Below are positions 36,671 to 50,000 of a stretch of DNA of 64,000 bases, one piece after another. Position numbers and translations under genes: made by a program. Source of the DNA: Antedon bifida (lineage: Eukaryota; Echinodermata; Crinoidea; Comatulida; Antedonidae); assembly GCA_963402885.1 (NCBI GenBank), contig OY727099.1, positions 2,501 to 66,500 of the forward strand, read 5' to 3'. The number at the start of each line of letters is the position of its first letter. Position 1 is the first letter of the stretch. The notes beneath the pieces are model-generated. The model was not told the DNA's origin and did no database searches. It was given only the letters and a program-made list of their open reading frames with translations.

Positions 36671-37625
36671 GGAGACATATCTTTAAAGTAAAAAATAAAT
36701 GTTATTAAATCAACCTTGGAACAAACGCTAGTTTTACTGTAAAGTGAGCACCCACAAGAACATGCTATGTAGATTTTAATCACAATTTGATTTCCTGATA
36801 TCAGTGATTAGAATCCCTATTTTTTTTATTATATATAAACAAATTTACACTTGATTTTAATGGAATGTTGTTTTTTTTATTTACATTTTTTATTTTAAAT
36901 TATCTTATTTATTGAATTTGGAAAATCAAGATCCTATTCTATATTTTAATATGGTTTAGCTATTAATTTTGTATAAATACTATTGAAATATATTAGATGG
37001 CATTACTGGCCATGTTCATAGTCCCAATATCAAGCTTGGTTTTTAAAATGGGATGCAATGCAAAGTAGATTTTGAGCAATCACACGCAGCAAAAAAGGAC
37101 ATGTGTGCAAGAGGAAGAGTGAGTTTGGAAGATGGATCTTCAAATTTGGTTTAAACAAAATGTAAATCAGTGTCTGGAAAAAGAGCAAAATATAATCATG
37201 ATGGTATAATATTTACAATTTTTTTTCAAGGTACATATAAGCTAATTCATCAACGCAATCAAAAATTGGTAGGAAATTAAAAACAAAAGTACTGATAATA
37301 ATAAATTAAAATTGCTATTAGAATTTACCCAGAAATTTCAGACTATATAAATATTATTTATATACAATTTAGAAGTTTACATAACAAAGTGGGTATGCAA
37401 AAAATGGTTTACTAAGAAATAAAAATATTACTAATTCTAATAATGTAAAAAAGAACAAAAATATAGCAATAAAATACTAATGTAAAAATGAGTATTGCTT
37501 CTGGATAGAGCTGTATATTCTACAAAAGGAGAATAATACTAATAGCGGTGAATTCAGAGAGCTGTTTGGCATAATTATGCTACCCATTTTTAAACTTTCA
37601 GATTTTGGAATACAATGAAAATTGG

Positions 37626-37780
37626 CAGTGGTGTAACACACAGGGCAAAGGCCCCTGGCTTAGCACTCTTAAGGGGCCCTCCAAAGCTGGGTAGTTGCAT
37701 TGGACTGCTTATGCTCTGGGGCCCTTGAGCTCTGGGGCCCTGGGTTTAGCCAGTGAGCGCTTATAGTCGTTACGCCTCTG
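37626..37780. mobile_element. MITE family 4 copy
   Basis: It starts CAGTGGTGTAAC and ends CGTTACGCCTCTG. The interior (GGCAAAGGCCCCTGG, GCTGGGTAGTTGCATTGGAC, AGTGAGCGCTTATAG) matches 32013-32163. A partial relative is at 52120-52195. Confidence 0.7.
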
Positions 37781-37909
37781 GCTCTTGGACTTTGCCTAAA
37801 GTGGTTTACCTCACAATAAGTAGCATTTTACCAGGAGAAATCTGCTTTCAAAATTCAGTAACCTTCAATGCTTAAGCCAAACTGCTAAAATTACCCTTAT
37901 ATACCATCA

Positions 37910-37915
37910 TTTATT
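37910..37915 (-). terminator. Candidate GNPTAB polyadenylation signal
   Basis: AATAAA on the minus strand, about 135 bp beyond the GNPTAB stop codon. It is the nearest canonical hexamer I saw; use is unproven. Confidence 0.4.
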
Positions 37916-38047
37916 ATTGCATATCTATCATTTCAATTGATGTAATCGAGTAATGAAGATCTATAAGCCTCTTGTTTCACTGCTTCTCTTCAGCATTCAT
38001 TCCTTCTTGGGTTCTTCTTTTCGCTTCTGTTTTTTCTCTTTTCCTAG

Positions 38048-41000
38048 TCACACATGAATTAACTTTTCAGCAGTTTGTTCCCTCCTCGTACGAGGACGTC
38101 TCTTTGGACAGCATTTGCGTTTTAAAGCCAATAGCTAATAAAATAAAAGGTCAAAAACAAAGTTATTTTACTGTATCATTCTCAATAAAGTTAAACAGTA
38201 ATAAGTAAATTAAAAAGAATTACCTGGTTAGAACAGAATGACATGAAAGCAAAAAGGACCAAGGCAGACAGTGAAAGATGAGTCCAAAACCGTAGCCAGT
38301 CTCGGTATCGTCTCCTGTAATGCATTAAATAACGTAATTTGTGACAAAACAGAATTATAAAGACTTCAAAAACGCATTAATGTAACAGAAGATAAAACGA
38401 TTTTTGAAAAGGTCAGATAAAGCAAGAACAATTTCAAGAATGTGCAGGAAACAAATAATGTGCTGCACTGTAACTTTAAAAAATACACAAACAATTAGTA
38501 TTTCAGGGGCTTTGAAAGCGTGGCATATGCCAATATACATTGTAGAAAATACATTGCCAACCGTAACACATTTTATGGCTTTAGTAACCAAAGGGGGCCT
38601 ACTAGTAAAGCCCCTAAATGTTAAATATGTGGGATGTTTTTTGTTATATAATGGGTGAAATTTCCTCTTTAGTAGGAGACGGCAGATCACTTGAAATATT
38701 GGTAACTCTGGCAGTTATAGGAAGACTCAGGAGGTCTGGTTTGGTTTTCTTTGATGGGAATAAAACAAGGCATCTCCTAATGCCACCTACCATTTATAAA
38801 GCTCATCCATATGGAGGAAGCGATTCCTATATTCTGGAGGGAGTTCAAACTGTGAAGGTAGGGGAAACAAGGACTCGTAGAAATCTTGTAAAACAGCTTT
38901 AACCATCTCTGCATCTTTTAAACTGTGATCAATGTTATCATTCAGACAAACAAATTTCCTAAAATAATAATAATCCTAATAATAATATACAAATAATGAA
39001 TAATAATGAATGTTTATGAGTGTAATGGTACAAATATAAATTCATTTATATATATTATGTTCAAATGACACTTTCACATTATTACCCCAGAAATTTGTTA
39101 TTAAACATGTATGTTTCATCTAGTAATCAGCAGTTGTGTTTTGACCCAACCAGGTACTAATTTGTACACCTGGGTAGAGAGAGGCAAACGTAAAGAAAAT
39201 GCGACGAACATGTATGTACATGTATATGTAAATCAAACTCTCAATCCATTGATCAGAAGTCAACTTTCAACACACTACGCCACATGTTCTCAGTCTATAT
39301 ACGGCATATAACACGTCTCCCATCCAGAACGCAACCGGGCCCAACATTGCTTAACTTCGGTGATCTGATGAGAACCAGTGTTTCAATGCAATATGGCCGT
39401 ATATAATTTATTATTAGGGTCTGTCACGATAGCATCATATATTCCAACCAAATAAATTCTTTAGGCTAATTGACTGTAACAGATAAAACAGTACTTGGGC
39501 CAAATAGCTACAAAGTACAAGATATACTTACTTTGGGTTCTTGCGGATGTCATCAAGTTGTCCTATGACATGTGACACATTGGAACGAATCATTTTAAAT
39601 GCTACTTCATCATCATTAAGAATTTCATGTCTGATAAAGTACAAAAAATAAAGAAAAATGTGTAAACAAATATGAGTAAGTAAAACCAGGAGACAAAACG
39701 TCTATGTAATATAATGCTGTTAAATGGTTAATCCCCTTTAAAAAACTCTGACAGGAATGTGCTAATTTTGTATACACTGGGTTTTATAGGGACCGTATTT
39801 ATTCTTTTCGAAAAGAAGCCCCCTCTGTTGTTTGCAAAAGAATCCCGAAAAGAAGCCAATCATGAAAAGAAGCACACCCAAGTGTCCTATAAAAAAGAAT
39901 GAGGTTTTACGGTATGTACTGTACCATATAATAATAATAGTCTTTTCTTAGAGCGCATATAAGCAAGCTCTCAATGCGCTTTACATAAAAAATAAAAGCA
40001 GGAATTGTTAAATTAATGAAAAGCTTGTTGGAAAAGGAATGTCTTGAGTTGAGTCTTAAATGAGTTAAGGGAAGTGCACTGGTAGATTGGTAGGGAGTTC
40101 CACAAAGTTGACGCTGCCACTGCAAAGGCTCTCTGACCATAGGTAGATGTCCTTGTCCTTGGAACTACAAGTAGGCATTGGGAACCATATGGTTGGGTCT
40201 ACAACTATCAGGCAATAAGAGCTGTGATGAAATATATTTAAAAACTTGTGAGTTACCTGTACTTATATTTTGCTTTGAAGGTTTCATTCATTTTGACAAC
40301 AAGTGGTTTGCAATGCTCAACTAAACCAAGGGTTACTTGTGGCTTAAAACAAATAAAAGGCAACTTTATTATATACTGTAAATATGAAGAATAATGTCTA
40401 TATCCACGTTAAAGCATGGTTCCCACTAGAACGCAACGAACCGTAGCGACGTATCAACGCAAAGTGCCGTATTGTGCAATCACAAGTGGGAACCGATGAT
40501 GTAACAGTGCTGCAAACATCGTTACGGGGAATCAAATCAGTTTGATTTCACACAACAACACAAGGCAAAAGAACACTGGAAAACAAAGTAAAGGTTATAC
40601 TCAAAAGTATGCAGGGTGAACCAGGTCAAAGTCTACGGCAACTAACGTTGACGCGCAACAAGCAGGTTTGATTTCACACAGACGGGGGCAAATACAATTA
40701 TTGGAAAGGCATTTTCTTACATTGCGTCTGTTACATTGTGTCGGGAACCACACTTAATGATCAGTTCATATTTCTGTCGTCTGCCTCCTCTACCTTCTGT
40801 AGACATTTTAACATGTTGTGAATTATTTGTGCTATCTGTCACCCAACCAAATGAAATTCAAGTTGGGAAGTCAACAAGAATGCTATTGTCCTCAGTTTAG
40901 TTTAGATGAGTGAAATTATGCCAAGCTTATTGTACTTACCATAGTATCTGCCTCATAGTAAACCTCTCTCGTTTCTTCTGGTACAAATCCTTGTAGAGAC

Positions 41001-44000
41001 ATTGGAATGTGTTTTGAACAGTTAATAAGCTGATTCTCTAAAGACGTCAGTGTCTGCAAGTCCAATGGAAGCTCAAACAGCCTTGTTGCTAAGGTACGGA
41101 TTTCTCGATCTGATAAAACTCTGCAGTCGACAAAAATAGACTTGTCAGAATAAATTCATAGGGTAAAATGACTGGATTGTCATGGTCAATTTTCTAGTGT
41201 CATAAGCTTTCAAGTTTTAAGGTTAATACAAGTGCTATGGTTAACCTCTTGGTCAAGCGAGTGTCATGGTCAAGCTTTTAAATGTCACTGTCAAGTATTT
41301 AAAATTGTTTTTTTTTTAAATTTCTTTTAATTGAATATTCCATTTTAATGTCACATATTATAGTTATTCATTTTGACTAAAAATTGGAGTGAAAAAAAAT
41401 TAAGTGAAAACTTTATTTTTACCACTTTTATATATCCAGCCAACTAAAAGGTAATAAAAGGGACAACCACATTTATAAAGACATTTCTAAATAAATAAAG
41501 CAGAAGTACGGAATAGACTTCCTTGTCTCCAAAGCAAGTAAACTCAAAGCTGAAGAGCCTGCAAAAGCAGTACAACATTGCAAAAGACAATCACTCGTGG
41601 AGGGAACGAATTACTTGTCCCCATTAGGCCAGGCTGTGAGGCGTAAAACTTCCTTTGTTGCGACTTTTAATTATCGACCAAATAAATGAATGGCAATTTG
41701 GATAAAAAGGACGAATTTTAACACAACCACCCAAGAAATATTGTTAGCAGAAACGGGGTATTAAAAAATATGGTATAAAAAATACCATATTTTATACCGT
41801 ATTTTGAGCAGTTGCAACAGAAACAGGCCCATAGTCGGTTTAGTCTAATGGTGTCCCATCAACATCTAGTGTCACACTCACAGTGACCTTTTCAAAGGTT
41901 AAAGTAATGGTTACAATGTTGTGTTTGAAAACAATTTTATGTTAATATTCATTCATTGATAATGGCTTAATATGTGTTAAGGTGTTTTTACCTTGAGTTA
42001 TCTGTATCAAATTCAGCAAATATTTCAGAGATGTTAACCTCCTTTGTTTGACTCATCATAAAGTACATAAATGAGAAAGCAAACTGCATGTCTTTTGAAT
42101 GACGAAGCTGGTGTGATGATGTGATTGCAAACTCCTCCTCAAACCTATAAAACAAATACATAAAGACATTTATAAATGCTTTAGATATACTATAAAGAGA
42201 ATATGTGTTGATAACAATATGTGGAAAACAACAACAATAGTAATTAGATTATTAATCTATATTAATTAATACAAATAGAGCTATTCATCAAAACCCAAGC
42301 ACAATAAATATCCTGTAACACTTTCTAAATAAAGGTTCAGCGTGTGTCACTAACAATACAGTTGGATATGTTTTAGTTTATTGAAATGATTGTAAATAAA
42401 CGTGGAGTGGAACCATCACTTATGTTAACATTAAACTGACTTCAACTGGTCACGGTTACCCATACCACACATGTGACATGTGACATGTTAACATTAAACT
42501 GACTTCAACTGGTCACGGTTACCCATACCACACATGTGACATGTGACATGTTAACATTAAACTGACTTCAACTGGTCACGGTTACCCATACCACACATGT
42601 GACATAAATCAAAGTTTTCAGGTTTTTTTCCAGAAAAGCACTCAACTGCACATACCTTGTGCAGCTGTGTGTCGACATAAGCCTTTATTTTGTGATTGCA
42701 CATATACATATTAGACATCTTAAATATGTACAGTACGGCAAAACCTTTTAAAAAAACACAACGTAAACAACTACATACTCATCTTGTAGTTCTCTCATGA
42801 TGTCAACGTCAATCATATGAGGCATGTGTGCAGGCACCTTACGAGCAGTGAAGCCAAACCGATGATTGTAAAGCTTGTTGACATGGCGCAGCGAGTTTCC
42901 AAACGTATCCAGAAGTTGCCGACTTCCTGTTCCGCTTGGCGTATCAAACTCATTCTGCTTTTCTAGCTGCTCTATTTGCTTCAGAAATGAAATAAAAAAT
43001 ACATAAAATTAAACAAATTATCATCAAGTAAATAACAAATGTGGATGGCTAAATATTAATCAAACATTATTGTACAAAGATGCAAGTGATGAAAAATAAG
43101 ATTTATCTTTAACATTCAACTTAAATATTCACTGGAGATGTAGAGTTTGTCAGTTCCAGCTATGACATAAACGTGTATATTGTATAGATGGTTAACTGCA
43201 GGGTAACCCACTTGTAAAAATGTAAATAAATGGTTTATATAGGGTGGTTGGTGATCCAAGGTTCAATCCTGACCTAATGCCAGTGTTGCAACTCATGACT
43301 CAACTCCACTCCGTAAGCATGAAATGAGACTTAGTATATAAGCATGATAAATTATAAAAATAGTTTATCCTGTAATTGGTGAGTTACTCACTGTTGGATG
43401 TTTTTTTTTTTTAAAGTAAATTATTATATTGTACTAAGTGATGGAAAAATAAGAATTATCTTTAAATAACATTCAATTAAAATATTCACTGGTGACATAA
43501 AGGAATATAAGAAATTTAGTTGTCAGTTCCAGCTACGACACAAATGTGTACATTGTACAGGTAGCTGACTTAACTGCAGGGCAACCCACTTGTAATAAAA
43601 AGTAAATGAATGATAATAGGGAGCTTTCGATCTGTAACAAACTACAGTAGGCCTATGCATATCATGTCATTGGTCATTCAACAGAACTGTGTTAAGGAAT
43701 TACATGAGGAAGCATGTTCCAGTTCCATTGCATACATTCTCTGAATCAAGATTACATAACTAGTTTCCAAGCCCAATTGAAAGCTCAAACTAACCTCTGT
43801 GTATTTTGAAAAATCTTGTGACTTTTCCCAAGGTAGAAAACTGCCTTCTCTGTAAAATTGCTGTCTTTGTTTGGCTAGCTTATCCAGCTGCTTTTCATCA
43901 GCATCTTCACTAAAAATATTTGCTGAGGGATCTGAATTCTGCTTCAACAAGTCTTTCTTTGCAGCAATATCAAGTATATCATGTGTAACAGAATCCTGCA

Positions 44001-47000
44001 ATATCCTCATTTTTACAAATTGTTTAGATTTTCCCTGAATATTGGATTCCTTTAGTTGTCCTATATGTTCAGCAATATCTGTATTTAATAAATTTAATTT
44101 TCTACTTGAACTTTGCGATGTTTCTAAATTGAAGGCTGATATATTCTTTAAAATAGTTAAATTATTATATAGTGGTATGTCATCCTTTATATGATCATTT
44201 TCATATTTATAATTCTGTTTTATTAAAAGTTTTCTCATTCCTGGATGAAGGTTTTGTTCATTCTGGTTATCTTTCTTCTCATTTTCTGTTTCTTGATATT
44301 CAAAATCAACCTTGTCCTTTGACTTTCTTTCATCTAAATTGCCATCTTTCAATATATTATTCATTTTAAACTCATCTTGATCTAAGTCTATTTGTTGAGC
44401 ATTATGTTGATTCATTTTGGGTAAAACTTGACCATTCATAACTGGTTTATTTAACTGTTGCTGTACAAATTCAGCCATATTTAGATTTTCTTTAGACTCT
44501 TTGACTGCTTTTTGATCCTTGTCATCACCAATGATATCGGTATCATCAACTAGTTTCTGATTGGCTGCGTCCTTATCTGCATTATCCTTTTGCAGGTTAG
44601 GATTCCCACCAGCAACATTATTATCATGTAAAAAAATTTGCGGATCTTGCTGTAGGTCTTGTCTTATCTTAAACTGATTAACACCAACATTGTGTGGTTC
44701 AACTGGTTTCTGTGGGTTACCACCAATTTGGTCAACAAGTCTATCATTACCAATTTGTGGTTCAACTGGTTGTTGGGGGTATTGAACTTCTTTAAACTGG
44801 TTACCACCAAATTGGTCAACAAGTCCAGCTTTACCAATTTGTGGCTCAACTGGTTTCTGTGGGTATTGAACTTCTTTAAACTGGTTACCACCAATTTGGT
44901 CAACAGGTCTATTATTACCAATTTGTGGTTTAACTGGATGTTGTGCATTAACATCTTTAAACTGGTTACCACCAATTTGGTCAACAGATCTATCATTCTT
45001 ATTTTGTGGTTCAACTGGTTGTTGTGCGTTAAAATCATTAAATTGCTCAAGCCCAGCAAATTCATTTTGCTTAATATGTATTTGATTTGCAGCAGCAGCA
45101 GCCCCATGAAAATTGCTTTTATGTGCCTCCTCCCCTTGATGTTGTGCATTCTTTGACAGCTGATTATTAACTTGTTGACTGGGTGCTTTGACAACTGGCA
45201 CTATTTTACCAAATGCATCTAGCTGAATTTTGTCCTGATTATCATATTGCATTTTTGCATTATCATTAACTACAGGTATCTCCTGTTTGCGGAAGTGGAA
45301 CTCATCTGCTTTGGGTTGCATATGTTTAATTCCATCTTTGTCAGATTTTTTATTCCTACTTTGTTGTTTTCCTTTAGATAATGGTGTTTTTTTCGTCTTA
45401 CTGGACAAGTAGTTATATATTAATTCAGCCTTTAATCTGGAAAAACCTTTCTCAGTCAAGTCTCCTGCAACATAAAACATTTAAAAAATAATTATTGAAT
45501 AAATTATGTTAATTATTATCTCTGTAACTTGTCCTACACTATTAAGTATAAGTCTTCCTCAGAATTGTTGTTGTATGTTGATATTGTAATGTTTCAAGAC
45601 AGGACCAGATACAGTACTTTACTATGAATATTGAGTATAAATATTGAATCATTTTTCTCAACATGTGTTCAGCTGGTCAACATGGGCATTTGGAGAAACT
45701 AAATACAACTGACCTCAACACAGTTGCACAAAATATGAGTGTTGTTGAGTTGCTTTCAGTTTAATTTAACCACAACTACCACGTAGAGAAAGCATTTGCA
45801 TACACTAATCATGCATGCACAGCGTTAATTATCACATGACAAGCAACAATCAGTTCAATGTCAAAATGAGCTCTCACACACTTGCACACAAAATGTGCAA
45901 CTAGTTCCTTGAGTTAACAAATTATAGATATTATTAGTAAATATTTTTACCATCACTTAGTTGTTTTTCCAGTTGCTCTAGCTGCTTCTGAAACTCTGGG
46001 GGCAGCTGTTGTTCACCAATATCAGGGACATCTTTATTGACAACATCTTTATTGATTGCATGTGGTCCACTATAAGAATGAAAGACGCTCAATAAAATGC
46101 AGACAGAGAAAAGGAAACAATATGATGGTTATGATGGTGATAACATTTGTAATGTTGTCATACTGTATAATAGTGGTAATTACAGTAGATCTCTATATAA
46201 GTATCAGTATAGTAATAGCAACAGTATTGTAAATTACATTATGTAATTTGAAAAAAATTGGAGTGAAACCCACTTATAATACAGCAACACGGTTTTGTCC
46301 AATAAGCAAATCAAACAATCAACACACAATGCTTATGACAATTAATTCTTCAAACCTTTTTGTTCAACTTTTTCTTTTTACAAGCCAAAGTTCTATGACA
46401 TCATTGGCTTACACCAACTACAAATTAAATGTTGTGTCTATGAAATGTATTAGTGAAATAATACAATGTTTATAAAAGAAGAACCTTTATTGGAAAAACA
46501 AGAAGTAAAATAACAATACAGTATACTAACATGAGATTTGAGTCAAATTCTTCAAATACAAAATTATCTTCCTCTGTTTTGGTGTTATTCTTGCTATCGT
46601 TCTTGATAACCATCAATGCCCTCTCTGCTACTGGTATTGTGTTGACAGTTACATTAAATGTTACCTAAAATATATACAAAATGATAACCATTTATTTTGT
46701 CATTTTATAATTTTATAAGTGAAAACATTATTTTTTTCTACGGAAGTGATTTACTTTATTAAAACTACAAGGAGTACATCTTTAAGTATAAAGGAATAAC
46801 CACTTTTTGAAAAGATCATCAACGTTAATGCTTTCTTGATACTGAACTATATCATTCTTTTTGGTGCATAGAAACATCAAAACTTTAAATGTTGAAATCA
46901 AAGGAAATCTTGGTATAAATGCATTTCCATGTTTAAATCTAAAAGTACATGAAGAAATAATTAAACAATTTTGAATGGTGTAAACTTGCCTAAAGAACAC

Positions 47001-50000
47001 TACTTACATTTAACCCAGATCCATCCGACTTGGTTCCTTCTACAAAGAACGAAACATTCTGCTGTGTGTGGTTTTTGTATAATACTAAATGCATTGTTTT
47101 GAATTTTTGTGCAATTGTTCCTGTTCGTACAATGTTGTTATTGCTGTAGTAACCACTGGCAATGGTACCATTGTTGCCAAACATAGATGTTACATTGAAA
47201 TATCCAACTTGAACACCTAAAAATGCAAGTGTTTGGCATTAGAACTACACACTAATGTTTATGTATGTCTATATAGGCCTAGAAAACATAAATAAACAAT
47301 GATATGTATATTAATTGCGGTACACCACATATATTAGTCCTCACTCACTCCTGAGGACGATCAAAGCATATTGATCGAAACCCTAACCCTAACCCTAATC
47401 CTTTTCAGAACTAATATACGTGGTGTACCGCAAACTTATGTCAACATTTGATTTCGCCATGCAAACCTTCAAACAATAAAATGTATATTACTCAGTAGTA
47501 GGAACAATTAATTGACATATTGAAACTTGGTATACCATCCAACTCATATTAGTACTGTACCTTTCATGACAAAAATGTCCATTATTTGTATAATAATATA
47601 AATGATGAATTATTAACCTTGTGGCATGGTGACCATTTGTCCTGAGTACTTGATTTCAGCTGAGAACAGCCTGTGTAAATTCTTTGAGCCGCAATCTCCT
47701 GCATCAAAACCGCATTCAGGGATATTACAAGACTGAAAAAAAAGTATATTACTAAATGCAAATTGTATAAATTATGTATGTTGGTCTACTCAAATGCAAA
47801 TAATGTTTGAGGCTCCTCTTGATCATAGTTCTCGGATAAGAACTTCTCGGATAACAACTTAAATGTGGAGGTCCAGTGTACATATGACTCCTGTGCACTT
47901 TAAAGAATCCAGTGAATCTTTCGAAAAATAGAGGGTTGCTGTCCCATTCTCTGCCGTTCATTGGGTGGGTTTTGTAGAGGGCCTAATCAAATTTCCTCAA
48001 AATTGTCAATAAGATAAAACAAAGGGAATAAAGTAAATCCAATAGAACTGTATGATGTACTTTCTTCACAACTTAATACATACACAAACAGTTTCTGGTT
48101 TATTAAATAGCACCTACCATGTCTGTTATGTCTGTTGATCATGTGATGATAGCAAACACTAGACAGACAATTTTCAAGAATATTCCCATTTAGGTATACA
48201 TACCTGATCACAGTATTTATCAGCAATCCAGCCATTCGCACAACCAGTGTTACAGTACACTAAAATAAACAGAATAAGTTTTAGTGGTGGTCCTGAACGA
48301 CTCTTAAATTTTGGAGGCAATCCGGACCAGGATCCCAATTCTGGACGATTTTTTATTTTTTTACTTATTGTAGGCCGTACGTCAAAACTACAAAACGGAT
48401 CTTTACCCAAATGTAAGTCAAAGATAGATATGTGGTCACAGAAGATTTTTGGAGGCAATCTGGACCAGGATGCAAATTTTGGACCACTTTTTATTATTTT
48501 ACTAATTTTAGGCCGTACATCAAAACTACAAGGCGGATCTTTATTTTTTTTTTCAAAGTTCAATTTTAATTATTATAAGACTTTATACACTTTTGACACA
48601 TTTTAGAATTATATATTATTTAAACTTGCTTTGTTCCAGAGCAGCTCCACCAGCACCACCTCCAAAATGGCCACCAGCACTAGCATGAACACCTATAGAA
48701 TGAATTAAAACAAACTTGTCTATTGTTTTTGTAAACATATTCTATTATATTCCCCAGGGGCACAGCCAGAGCTACCGTCAAGGGGCGATATTATATATAC
48801 CGCCTCTGGTGTCTATTTTTGACACTTGATATACATTTCAGTTTAATATTATAATCTCTAAATAAATATATATATGGTTACCTTTACAATCTCCACCATC
48901 CCAGTCACATTCTGATGTATTGCAAGCTTTATCACAATAATTATCTTTGATCCAAGATGAAGGACACCCCTCTGCACAATTTGGAACAGGCCATGTCAAA
49001 TAAACCTAAACAAAGTCGTACCATAGTTTGTTTTTAACATCACAAAATATAAACATTGATTTTTAATCAGAAATGCTCTATGGAACTTAAAAAGCAAAGA
49101 GCTTGTTACACTTTTTAAAATGCTTTATTCATTTTCATTTATTTTTTTGAAAAAACCCTGGGAAACTTAATCTTCAATCGTGAGTCTACCAGACACTAGG
49201 GTAGTAGGGATGAATTAAAAGAAGTTTAGGGGTGGGTGGGATAAAACAGTACTTGTAGGTACTCAGACGTATATTGGATTGGTGCTGTAGTGTATGTTGA
49301 TATAAAGTTTGCGGTACACCACGTATTTAGTTCAATCAATATGATTCGATTGTCCCCAGGAGTGAGAATGCAGGAAGTCCGTTAAATTGAGAATATATAT
49401 ATAAGTGAGACTGGGTGGGACAGGTGTGAAAGTCAAGGCTGTAAGCTTTAGGCTGACATTAAGGAAGACATTAAACACTTCTACCGAAGTTGGGTAATCT
49501 TTATTCTCTTAAAAAATTGTGCATTTCCTGTAAACATTTTTCATACTCTGCATTCATTATAGATACTTTCAATTCCACTGGTACCAACCTTTTGACCTCT
49601 AGAGTGTGTGTAGAAGTCATCCGGCCAGACGTCATTTCCAAACATGACATCATCATTGAGGTAGATAAACTTTTTAGACAGCCCAGGGATCTGATGTAAG
49701 TGGCTCTCAATGGCAGGAGAGCCAAATGAAGGCAGATGTGACTGGTTTTGAAAAATTTCCTACATTGAAGATAAAAATAGAATAAGTAAATAAATACTAT
49801 CTACATTCAATTCAATAAAACTTTATTATCCCTAACTCCAGTGAAATTCATTTGGTTGTGGTATACAAAGATTCATAAAACGTTTAAAAAGCACACAAAA
49901 AAGCAAGCACAAGCACAACAATCAAGATGAAAATCTAAAATATGTTATACACAGAGAGAAACAAATAGCACACTAATTAAATCAGGTTCATATTGCACAG

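Larger units (their letters stand above)
35354..38047. other. Spacer between convergent TRMT12 and GNPTAB
   Basis: It holds the 3' UTRs of both genes. A plus-strand AATAAA is at 35448-35453, about 95 bp after the TRMT12 stop; further AATAAA words follow downstream. For GNPTAB a minus-strand AATAAA lies at 37910-37915, about 135 bp after its stop. Between them are copies of two dispersed families (36497-36670 and 37626-37780) and a half-copy resembling MITE family 2 near 37030-37100. No coding exon was seen. Confidence 0.6.

Noticed and set aside
38404-38690. Antisense and sense frames of 84-111 codons in a GNPTAB intron
   Set aside because: No similarity to known families, and the true coding exons (38224-38314 and 38791-38958) lie either side in another frame.
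39314-39402. Functional 5S rRNA gene
   Set aside because: Many substitutions in the helices and internal promoter, incomplete ends, no T-run terminator, and fusion to a SINE body.
39925-40213. Active LINE
   Set aside because: Only the last ~70 codons of the reverse-transcriptase frame remain; it is a truncated fragment.
44659-45156. 165-codon plus-strand frame and 176-codon alternate minus-strand frame
   Set aside because: Both are shadows of the in-frame repeats in GNPTAB exon 19. Their sequences simply mirror the Gln/Asn/Pro-rich repeat.
48174-48606. Overlapping frames of 119-129 codons on both strands
   Set aside because: They come from the 141-bp duplication next to GNPTAB exon 14. Only the 56-bp segment encoding the Notch module is coding.
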